Below the pieces are notes generated by a model. The model saw only the letters and a program-made list of their open reading frames with translations. It was not told the DNA's origin and did not search any database. From Phaeoceros laevis (lineage: Eukaryota; Anthocerotophyta; Anthocerotopsida; Notothyladales), in contig JBNGIQ010009081.1 of the NCBI GenBank assembly GCA_049999765.1, forward strand, positions 1-37,766: 37,766 bases of DNA, in the 5' to 3' direction. The stretch's first letter is position 1; each line of letters begins with the position of its first letter. Below are positions 29,961 to 37,766 of the stretch, piece by piece. A program made the translations under genes and the position numbers.

Positions 29961-32900
29961 ATGCTTGGCAGTAGTAGCACTGACATGAACGCTGGAGGAT
30001 CGGGTTCCGGGTCCGGGTCTGGATCCGGATCTGGATCGGCGGACGTGGTTGAGGAGCGGCATCCAGCTAGCGGGCTGATCACCAGACCTCCAAGGCACAC
30101 TTCATCCAAATATGATTTTGTAAAGGTACAAACTGCTGTTCCTGTGGTCTGAGCAAATCAATTGCTGGTTCTCGTGGGCTGACGACAAGTGATGCTGCAA
30201 TAAGGTGCGTGTATGGCTAGGGGACAACTCAGACCACTACTACGTACTCTCCCGGTTCTTGGTGAGCCGCATGCTGACTGTGACAAAGGTGAGTGTCTGG
30301 CGTTGGCTTTGCGTCACGGTGTAGTTGCGTTGGATGCTCTTGAAACGCCAATTTTTCTTGCTTGTTCCCGCAGATCCCAAATCATGTTGCCATCAAGATC
30401 GCCCTCGAGCTTAAAAAACTTCTCATAGACAACAGCCTTCTTGATGTGTGAGTGACTTCATATCTGAGTTGGTTTTGCTATGTTGCAAACAGAATGAAAC
30501 CTCCAGAACGTGATGTCTTACTTCGAGTACATGGTGCAGTTCGCAGTCTGACCTGGAAGCAAACTTGTTCAAGGCAAGACATCTGACTTTCCACTATTCC
30601 TCTCAAATGAGGTTGATATTCGTCAGTCCGAACACTTGTGCTAACTAGAGTTGCATCTTCGTGCACCAGTTGATGGAGAGACGTGGCTACGGTGCTGAGT
30701 ACATCAGCCGCTACAGGATGATGACCAGGTTTGGCACTTTTTTGGGGGAAGCCTTTCCCCTGACCACTTGCCTGCAACGCTTCCAGGCGACAAGAATCAT
30801 CTGGTTTTGTAGAAAGCAGAAGCAGATGTATAGTTCCTTTGTAGTCAACTTGAGGGCTTTGGTAGATGGCAGGAGAGGAGCCGTGGCTCCAATTTGGCTG
30901 GCCCTTGTATGTCCTCTGTGGCCATGGCCTTTACTCTACTACGTGGTCTCTTTAGGCTGAATTGGGTGAAGTAGGCTTCTACTTACAGCTGGATGGTTGC
31001 TGGTCTGTTCAGATTTTACCATCAAAGGGTACCCCTCATTATTCTAGTATGTGGAACTGCTTGTGTGGGCAAGTCCACCGTTGCAACTCAGCTGGCACAG
31101 CGTCTCAACCTTCCCAACGTTCTACAGGTAAGTGTTTGTCGTTTTCAAGTTCATCACCTTTGTCTTTTATGCTCGTATCTGGGGACGTATCGTTAAAGGA
31201 GGCACTGTTTGAGTATGAACCAACAATGTGGCACAGTGTAGCATGAAAAACCAAAGATTTTCTTGATATGCCTATGAACATGGCACGTATACTGCATAAT
31301 TCGCATATATTGCACGCCCTTGGCTGAGGGGGACTGACATGTTCTCAACACACATGTCTCTACTTGAGTGGAAGTAGCTGAAAGTAGCGTTTAGCAATTA
31401 CGGAGGTTCAGTAGTAGAGCAAGTATATAGTTTAAACTAGGAGCTAATTCCTTGTCCTCGTGCATGCAGACTGATATGGTTTACGAGCTACTTCGCACTG
31501 CTACAGAGTATCTGCCTTGCCTTTGCTCACTTTGTGGTGTTAGTTTGAGTTACCACCTAGGCCGTCCGGTATGGACAGTGTTAGAACCATTGCTACCAGT
31601 TGTGATTATGGTGATCTAACGGCTTATTTGGCAGTGCACCTCTTGCATCAGCGCCAATTTGGACCAGAGATTTTTCATCTCCGGAGGAACTGATAACTGA
31701 ATTCTGCCGAGAGTGCAGGATTGTGAGGAAAGGTGGGCTGCTGGCTACCTTGATAATTGACTTGTACTTTTGCAACACATCAACTAGACTGTGTTATTAT
31801 TGCAACTGTTCTCTCACTGCCTGCACTCTGTAATGCTGAATTACGGTTGAGTGGAAAGTGTAGGGTTGGATGGAGACTTGAAGAAGGCTATGAAAGATGG
31901 GAAGCCTGTTATCATTGAGGTGATATGCTGAAACGCAATCTTTGGCTTGCAGTCATCAGTCTTTGGTCCAGCTGAGGTTGGTCTTTATGCCAGTATGCTG
32001 TTGTTGGCCACGGAAAGGTTAATCACATGTGGCCCGATATTTCATTGGCATATGAGACAGATGGATATATTCTTTCGACCTGCATTTATGCTTCTTCTGT
32101 GGTCAATGCAGGGCATACATTTGGATCCAGCAATTTATTTGATGGACGAAAAAAATGGAGGGGTCGCCATCTCGCAACCAGAAAAGACACCTCTCCCTGA
32201 CCTCAGCACTCTCTCAGTAGGTGGCGCAGGAGATGGATCAGATGGGGGCGTTGGACAAGACAAAACGCTATCAATAGCTGAAGAGCATACAGCTAAAGAC
32301 ACAAATGCTGAAAGCACCTTGGAAGCGGAAACAAAGGGTGTGAACGCAGCTACTGGTTCAGAGTCCAGTTCTCGAGGTGAGCATGAACAAAGCATCCCGT
32401 CATGGTTTAGGCCAGTTCCTTCAGCACACTTATTTGTTCTATAATCCTGTCCCTCTCTCTCTACACATTGGCAGACGCCCAGAATATTGCAGACCAGAAG
32501 GGAAAGGGACAGTTGGCAACGGGAAAGGCTCCAAGGAAAGCCACAACGTTGGCGCAATCAATTGTTGTTCCGATCGTCCTCAAAATGGCAGATGTTGACC
32601 ATCAGGTATTATTCCTCTCATAGAAGCTCGGTATCTTGCTTGCAAGGACTAGCTCAGGACTATAGACACTCTACTTGCAGTTATAGGACAAGTTCAGTAG
32701 AGCCGTACTCGATCCTTTTGTGCTGATGTTGTATAGAAAGAATCACGATACGACACACTTTTGGACATGTATTTGAGCTGACTAGTCTCTTCTGTGCAGA
32801 CTCTTTTACAGGAATGGATTGCATGTAGGTCAACGAGCGACTCTCCGCTTTCTGAGGTTAGTAGGACTTGAGTGAACCATGTGATTTAGGTATGCATCGA

Positions 32901-33529
32901 TTTATGTAATGCATCCAAGGATGCAATAGCGGTAACTTGTACAACCAGCTGGTTGGTTGAAGCAGGAACAAAAGGAAGCTCTCACGACAAAGCTTCAGAT
33001 TATCCAGGACTACATCTCGTCCTTCGAAACGCAGGTTGAGCCCCTATGGGTATTGTGTTCACGTTTTGTTCTGGTTGATCAACTCCTGAAGCAAGTGATT
33101 CCACAGTGCGGATGTTTACTGATAGCGCCTATTTGACGATTAGGGGATGTGTGTGGTCAATATGTCTGCAACAACATTTCCTCAAACATTAGATTGGCTA
33201 CACGGCTACCTGTTGGAGGTAAGTACCCAGTTTTCCTGCTTCAAGAAGGTTTAGCTGGGGAATGCAAATGCTCTAAAACCTTGATTTTCTTGCTTTGACA
33301 GTGCATAGAACGAGGCTGTGGAGCTCCAAGCCCGGGGGCTGGTTCGTAAGCACTATGGTTGTCAGTCAGTCCGTAGCGCATGATCCTGTGGTGTTTCTTT
33401 GTCCACACAATGATATGCTCTTTCCATCAAGCAGGTACCGGTGCTGAGTCCGTGGAGGCGAGTCTCTCGGAACCAGTTGATGTGGATGTGCCTGTTTTGG
33501 CGGATACAGTGACTGTAGGGCCTCTATAG
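29961..33529 (+). CDS. LPA1: LPA1-like protein (2-phosphoglycerate kinase-like P-loop NTPase)
   Basis: Sixteen exons: 29961-30125, 30205-30288, 30374-30447, 30493-30526, 30670-30728, 31013-31127, 31470-31507, 31635-31732, 31864-31919, 32112-32376, 32475-32605, 32800-32856, 32966-33034, 33144-33218, 33302-33341, 33435-33529; 484 aa, every phase agrees. A Gly-Ser run near the N-terminus precedes an ATP-cone-like region (VRVWLGDN, FLVSRMLTVTK, about 56-135). Then come the P-loop GTACVGKST (153-161), TDMVYELLRTATD (178-190), IWTRDFSSPEEL, and KPVIIEGIHLDP. Conserved C-terminal blocks are VVPIVLKMADVDH, QTLLQEWIA and TFPQTLDWLHGYLLECIE. In plants, LPA1 mutants have low phytic acid; the biochemical substrate is not firmly known, and 2-phosphoglycerate kinase is the family name. 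A stop codon lies two codons before the start ATG. The 34-nt exon 4 and the gtttgg donor of exon 5 are the least certain. Confidence 0.9.
29996..30037 (+). repeat. Gly-Ser-coding hexanucleotide repeat
   Basis: Seven or so units of a GGNTCN-type hexamer (variants of ggatcc, gggtcc, ggatct) encode alternating Gly-Ser near the N-terminus of the LPA1-like protein. Such repeats change length easily by slippage without frameshift. Confidence 0.75.
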
Positions 33530-33690
33530 TTTGTGCATGATATTGATTAGCCAATGATACCGTTCCTAGGGATCTTAAATCCATTAACCATTGTTTAGCC
33601 AACCTTTCAAATCTAGTGGAATGATGTACAATGCTAAAAATATGGCATATGCTATTCGTTAACAGAGATTTGAGACTACAAAAATGGATC

Positions 33691-34681
33691 TCAAGTCTTT
33701 GCCCAGGTTTTACGTCGCCGGTTGAGTTTTTGCTTGGCAAACTTCTTTCCCCCTGCCTGCTTTTGTGATTGTATCTGATCGTATTTCCGCTTTCTGCGAC
33801 ATGTTCAAAACTAAATGTTACTGAGGCGGGTAAACACAACGAATTCTAATTCGTCGCTAAAAGGAAAGACAAGCACCAACCTAAATGTCTTCAAAGATGC
33901 ATCGGAAAGAAGCTCATCTGCAAAGGATGACTTCTGTTCCTTTTTTGTGAGCCGTCCTGAGTAGAAATCGGCCGGTCCTTCTACCACTCTGCCAACCTGA
34001 CCAGTTTCACCAGATTCCGCATTCAGATGCAATATACCACTAACAACTGCTATGTGACAGCCCTAAAATAAGTTCGGCCATACCTGAAAACGCTCTGGCA
34101 ATTTCTTGGAGTCTGGGGCTTTGTAGTGACGCTTGGGATCAATTACTGTCCTCAGCTGCAAATCACACAGCCAATAAAGTCTATTAAGATGTGACATGGA
34201 GCAGAATTGCAAGGTCTACGCTTTACTGCAGACAGGTTAGTCCTCTCACCCGCAGAAGCTCTAAATCCTTCTTCACCTCTGGTGTCAAAGTTGGTGCTGG
34301 CATGTCGGCCCTGTTCGAAAACAGAGATGTGAATCAGAATGGACAATTGGTGAACCTGTGCAGCGCCAACTCCAAAGGAACGTGCCAGCTTACTTACCAG
34401 TCTTTGCTCGTGACCTGTGTCCGTTTCGGACGGGCATCCTTGAAATGCGAGGGTAGCGGTTCCACAGTGACATAATCTTCGATCACCTTCTTGTCCTTCT
34501 TCTTCGAGGACTGCGCTGGAGGAGGCGGAATCACACCTCTCTCCAGCTTGTTCTTGCAGTTGAAACTACTGATTGCCGAGAGGTCATCAACCGGAAGCCC
34601 GGTGTTGGGCTTCCATTCAATTTCCAGCGCCCCGACCTTGGCTGCGGCATTGGAGGCATCAGTAAGCGCTGGCGCCCCCAT
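33691..34681 (-). CDS. FCF2: FCF2-type pre-rRNA processing protein
   Basis: Five exons, in transcript order: 34681-34398, 34310-34250, 34155-34084, 33996-33881, 33793-33691; 211 aa with all phases in agreement. The Fcf2 domain starts at the conserved Trp (W95): WADMPAPTLTPEVKKDLELL, RTVIDPKRHYKAPDSKKLPE, GRVVEGPADFYSGRLTKKEQ, SFADELLSDASLKTFRKRKY, and a very basic C-terminus (GGKKFAKQ, NRRRKTWAKT). In yeast Fcf2, and in the human homologue DNTTIP2, the protein acts in the nucleolus in early pre-rRNA cleavage and 40S subunit assembly. An upstream KPNTGL motif is also typical of plant members. The first ATG in frame was used; upstream in-frame codons reach a stop without another ATG. The gene is tail to tail with the LPA1-like gene (161 bp between stops). 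A transposon lies about 220 bp upstream. Confidence 0.92.
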
Positions 34682-34899
34682 GGCTGCTATTAAGTTACTC
34701 AGGGAAGGCTGTGAATGAGCTGCGGGGATCAAACCGGAGGCACCAGTGATAAGAAACGTTGCCCAGTTATGTTAGGGACCAGAGTGGCATAAACTACGGT
34801 TTTTTAGGTTGAATGATGGGCCATGCGAGATGTCGGTTTGGAACGACACATACATAGTCTCGCCTCTGGCGTACATGTTATTCACTCGATATTGATCGG

Positions 34900-35094
34900 C
34901 GCAGCGCCTAAGCGACACCAGGTTTTCACACCAGGTTGCTCGCGGCCGTGCCTCGGGGGGCGTGCCTGGGTACGGCGCTGCCCGCCCGGCCTGCCCCCTC
35001 TCTCTCCCCTCCCTTCACCGGCGCCGGGAAGCGCCCTCCCTTCGCCGGCCTCCACCGGCTCCCTCTCCCGTCACCGCCAACGGGTTGCAACAGC
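34900..35094 (+). repeat. Left terminal inverted repeat
   Basis: 195 bp, pairing with 35416-35609. It differs by one extra C in the ccggcctccaccgg segment (right arm: ccggctccaccgg on the complementary strand). Confidence 0.9.
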
Positions 35095-35211
35095 GTCCCA
35101 AAATAAAAGTAGCTGTTGGAAGCGGACCATGCCCTAAAGGAGTCACTAGGCGCGCGTTGAGAGCAGGCCCATGGCCGCATGCCCACAGGCCCCCATACCC
35201 CATGCCCATGC

Positions 35212-35311
35212 NNNNNNNNNNNNNNNNNNNNNNNNNNNNNNNNNNNNNNNNNNNNNNNNNNNNNNNNNNNNNNNNNNNNNNNNNNNNNNNNNNNNNNNNN
35301 NNNNNNNNNNN
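35212..35311. other. Assembly gap (100 N) inside the transposon
   Basis: Exactly 100 N, so true size is unknown. The repeat on its right edge and the reverse-complement-like sequence on its left edge suggest that an unresolved repeat or palindrome caused it. Confidence 0.99.
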
Positions 35312-35377
35312 TGGGGGCATGGAGCTGCGGGCATGGGGGCATGGAGCTGCGGGCATGGGGGCATGGAGCTGCGGGCA
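35312..35377. repeat. 22-bp minisatellite at the gap edge
   Basis: Three units of a 22-bp repeat (tgggggcatggagctgcggg plus ca) start at 35312, 35334 and 35356. The array begins directly at the gap, so more units probably lie within it. Confidence 0.9.
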
Positions 35378-35415
35378 TGGAGCTGCTAACGGCCCCGCCC
35401 CGTTGGCGGTGACGG

Positions 35416-35609
35416 GCTGTTGCAACCCGTTGGCGGTGACGGGAGAGGGAGCCGGTGGAGCCGGCGAAGGGAGGGCGCTTCCCGGCGCCGGTGAAGGGAG
35501 GGGAGAGAGAGGGGGCAGGCCGGGCGGGCAGCGCCGTACCCAGGCACGCCCCCCGAGGCACGGCCGCGAGCAACCTGGTGTGAAAACCTGGTGTCGCTTA
35601 GGCGCTGCG
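35416..35609 (-). repeat. Right terminal inverted repeat
   Basis: 194 bp, reverse complement of 34900-35094. A second copy of the inner motif cgttggcggtgacggg sits just inside it at 35401-35416. Confidence 0.9.
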
Positions 35610-35944
35610 ATTAATCGGAGAGTATCTATCTATAGAGCTCGTACAACGCATCTCGGTGCACTGGTGCACTTGCAGCTATCGAGTCCTTGGCGCTCTTGTG
35701 AGTCGAGGCCGCACGGCTACCCTGTTACTCTAGCAAACGACTCCTTGCGACCATGAGTCGACTTGCGAGAGCACGAAATGAAAATGATAACCCGATGATA
35801 AATAAACGCTGGAGTATTTGGCTTTCATCAGAACGTTATCGAGTACTAAGCTTAAACCAGCCGCTCCAATCGAGTACTGATTATTTTCAGCACCGATCAG
35901 CCATGGAAACGTGATGTTCGGAGCCACTTTTTATGCAGGAAAAC

Positions 35945-36747
35945 TTACGAGTCCTCTATCAAGTTTACAAGCATCCTGCAACCACAGCAACGCAGTTCCA
36001 AGTCAAAAAACCATTGAACGAACAGAAAAGCACACGTCGTTTCCCATAACGCTCTCCCTTCTTACCTAAAAATGACCACAAAGAAGAGAATGAGAACGAA
36101 TCCAAGCTTGATCAACCGGTACTTCTTCTCCACATTGAGCTGGTTGAATATCTCTGTCACGTCCACCAAATACTGGTCCTTCTGGTACCTACAGGGACAA
36201 GAATGAATACATACTGGGCTCCTTACTCTGATGCTACACAGTGGACTGACCAAGTGCAATAGCCAGTCGGCACACCTTCTCCTCGGCTCAACTTACAATC
36301 TTATGTGGTAATACAAGAGTGGTGTGTTGATAAGGAACATTATCCAGTGTCCTGAGAGCAAGAAAATAAGGCACACAGCCGCATGTAATCCAAACTCCAG
36401 CAGTACAACTCTGTTGATCCGACTTGCAGAGTCGTATGGATTGATATAATCGAACTCCAGGTCAGATAGGCACATCAGCTGCAAAATGAACGGTAGAAAC
36501 CACAACCAGAGTTAACCTGCAGGTCGCACACAGCAGTGGGATAGTGCCAGGCAATCCAAAGATTCCCGAACTAAACCTAAGCCTGGTCTGTCTAACTCCA
36601 TCGTTGCAATTTTCATTGCCTCGCCTGCACAAGCATCCCTGCGGAACCTAAACAGCAGATGATCGGACATACCTGAAACACCAAAAGCCCAAGCAGCCCT
36701 GCCACCGCAAAGAAAGTCAGGAGCCAAAGAAGAAACGAGGCTGCCAT
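35945..36747 (-). CDS. CNIH: Cornichon family ER cargo receptor
   Basis: Four exons, in transcript order: 36747-36673, 36478-36297, 36188-36066, 35975-35945; 136 aa, close to the roughly 137 aa usual for plant members. Residues 1-25 make the first membrane helix. The cornichon signature follows: [39 protein letters not shown], and [12 protein letters not shown], with two more membrane segments (about 50-75 and 108-126). The end is [10 protein letters not shown]. Cornichons are membrane proteins that load selected transmembrane cargo into COPII vesicles at ER exit sites; plant CNIH acts on transporters. The last exon is only 31 nt. If the final intron is not removed, translation stops immediately (AGG TAA at the donor), giving a product ten residues shorter; the spliced form matches the family end better. 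Confidence 0.92.
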
Positions 36748-37766
36748 GAACCTGTGGTCACAACACAAACTAGGGTCAGAAGACGCCTGCAATACCGAAA
36801 CAGGCAAAACCAAGGCCACAGAACCAGGTGAACTCTCATACTCATGGCAGGCATCAGATCACTTTTGACCGCACAATGCGACAGCAGTGGTGGCAGCCGC
36901 AGCGTCCGTCACTGTTTGGATGCCCGTAAGCCCAGTCTGCGGCATCCGGGGACCTCCAGTAGGGTGGCAAATTCAGGCAGAAAAAGTAGACAGCCCCATG
37001 AACCTCGGGCACTCCCGTACTGGCCGGGCTAGCTATTCCGCACAGTCGAGCTGCAGGGTTGAAGGTGCAGCTACATAACTTTGCTGTCGTGCAGAAGAAG
37101 CGCAGCAGCAACAGCTCACCCAGGGTGAGCTGTTGTAGTTCTTCTTCAAAACAACAAAATTAAGTAGCTGCCCTTAGAAAGGAGTCACATCAAGCGAATA
37201 AGCAGGTGCCATCCAAGCATGGCAGACGCGGGACCTCACCGGTGCAGGGACGATCCAATCCAATCCAGCCCGCGGAAACAGCACTCTTCGGAACACTGCA
37301 GTCTAAACTAGGTTTAGGGCTGCAGAGGCCCTTGCCGACAGGAGAACATGGCGGACAATTCGGGGACCTGCGCGGAAGGCTCCGACAAATACGATGCGCC
37401 GTGCCAATTGTCAGCAGAAACAGCGTTGTTTGGTGTTTCTGGTTGGCATTTTTTTACGGATCCCTGGGGCAAACCTTAGTTGGTAGTTACCGAAGCGTTA
37501 TTGTAAAAGTAAAGATACGTAATGTAACGCTTTTTACAGTTCTTATTTGTTTAGTAGTATTTGAATCTGCGTATTTTTACGTATTTCTAGTAATTTACCG
37601 TATTACTTACGTATTTCTAATAATTTGTCACCAGCTCCTGGTTCTCTCTTTCCTGCCTTGCAACTTCTTTTCCCCACCTTCAGGCAAATCCTAGAGCACC
37701 GGCGCCGCAGCAGCAGAGATTTCAGGTTGCAAGGTCCTGGCATGGCCGAATCAGGCTGCTTGGAGC
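36748..37766. other. Upstream region of CNIH to the window edge
   Basis: The proximal part is the CNIH promoter and leader, possibly with a leader intron. Further right (37500-37640) the DNA is AT-rich with two copies of acgtatttcta-taattt. No further gene could be supported before the edge. Confidence 0.45.

Larger units (their letters stand above)
34891..35618. mobile_element. Transposon with 195-bp terminal inverted repeats and 9-bp TSD (MULE-like)
   Basis: The left arm 34900-35094 and right arm 35416-35609 are reverse complements over their whole length with one 1-nt indel seen. The ends start cgcagcgcctaagcgacacc. They are flanked by attgatcgg (34891-34899) and attaatcgg (35610-35618), a 9-bp target-site duplication with one change. 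Long inverted repeats with a 9-bp duplication are characteristic of Mutator-like elements. No transposase is visible; the readable interior is only about 220 bp of Gly/Ala/Met-coding minisatellite plus the gap, so it is probably non-autonomous. It is markedly GC-rich against its surroundings. Confidence 0.85.

Noticed and set aside
34962-35756. Long open frames through the GC-rich inverted arms and the gap
   Set aside because: They span 100 N and run along inverted repeats and a minisatellite. The peptides are low complexity and the frame exists on both strands, so they are composition artefacts.
37742-37766. ATG GCC GAA TCA start at the window edge
   Set aside because: Only eight codons are visible, so it cannot be judged as a gene start.

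Overview
This is nuclear DNA from a land plant. Spliceosomal GT-AG introns of about 80-250 nt interrupt most genes, and the gene set is plant-specific: a G-type lectin receptor-like kinase, a STIG1-like secreted protein, GT92 glycosyltransferases, an HCF152-type plastid PPR protein, a type I MADS-box gene and an LPA1-like 2-phosphoglycerate kinase. The small introns, close gene spacing and simple receptor-kinase structure suggest a compact non-seed-plant genome (bryophyte or lycophyte). The sequence alone does not settle the species. Two runs of exactly 100 N mark assembly gaps (19555-19654 and 35212-35311).

Layout. 1-700: a broken PLS-type PPR fragment (-) running into a 36-bp minisatellite. 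2561-5672: S-domain receptor-like kinase (+) whose kinase domain has lost its catalytic residues. 8057-8743: STIG1-like gene (+). 10400-12454 and 20312-22505: two five-exon GT92 paralogues (-). The 8 kb between them is repeat-rich and holds a 69-bp tandem array, a tRNA-derived SINE, a decayed MADS-box fragment and a gap. 22542-24029: GC-rich spacer ending in a 15-nt match to the universal 5' end of 18S rRNA. 24030-26594: HCF152-like PPR gene (-), divergent from a type I MADS gene at 27085-28205 (+). 29961-33529: 16-exon LPA1/2-phosphoglycerate-kinase-like gene (+), tail to tail with the FCF2 rRNA-processing gene at 33691-34681 (-). 34900-35609: transposon with 195-bp terminal inverted repeats and a 9-bp target-site duplication, about 220 bp upstream of the FCF2 start codon. 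35945-36747: cornichon cargo receptor gene (-).

The genes do not form a pathway; this is an ordinary mix of housekeeping genes (CNIH, FCF2, LPA1, HCF152) and lineage-expanding families (receptor kinase, STIG1, GT92, MADS, PPR). Exon boundaries were worked out by hand from GT/AG sites, reading-phase agreement and recalled family sequence; every spliced model given is phase-consistent from start to stop. The points most worth a second look are the pseudokinase receptor, the inverted-repeat transposon with its gap-spanning minisatellite, the possible rDNA-derived spacer, and the SINE family.
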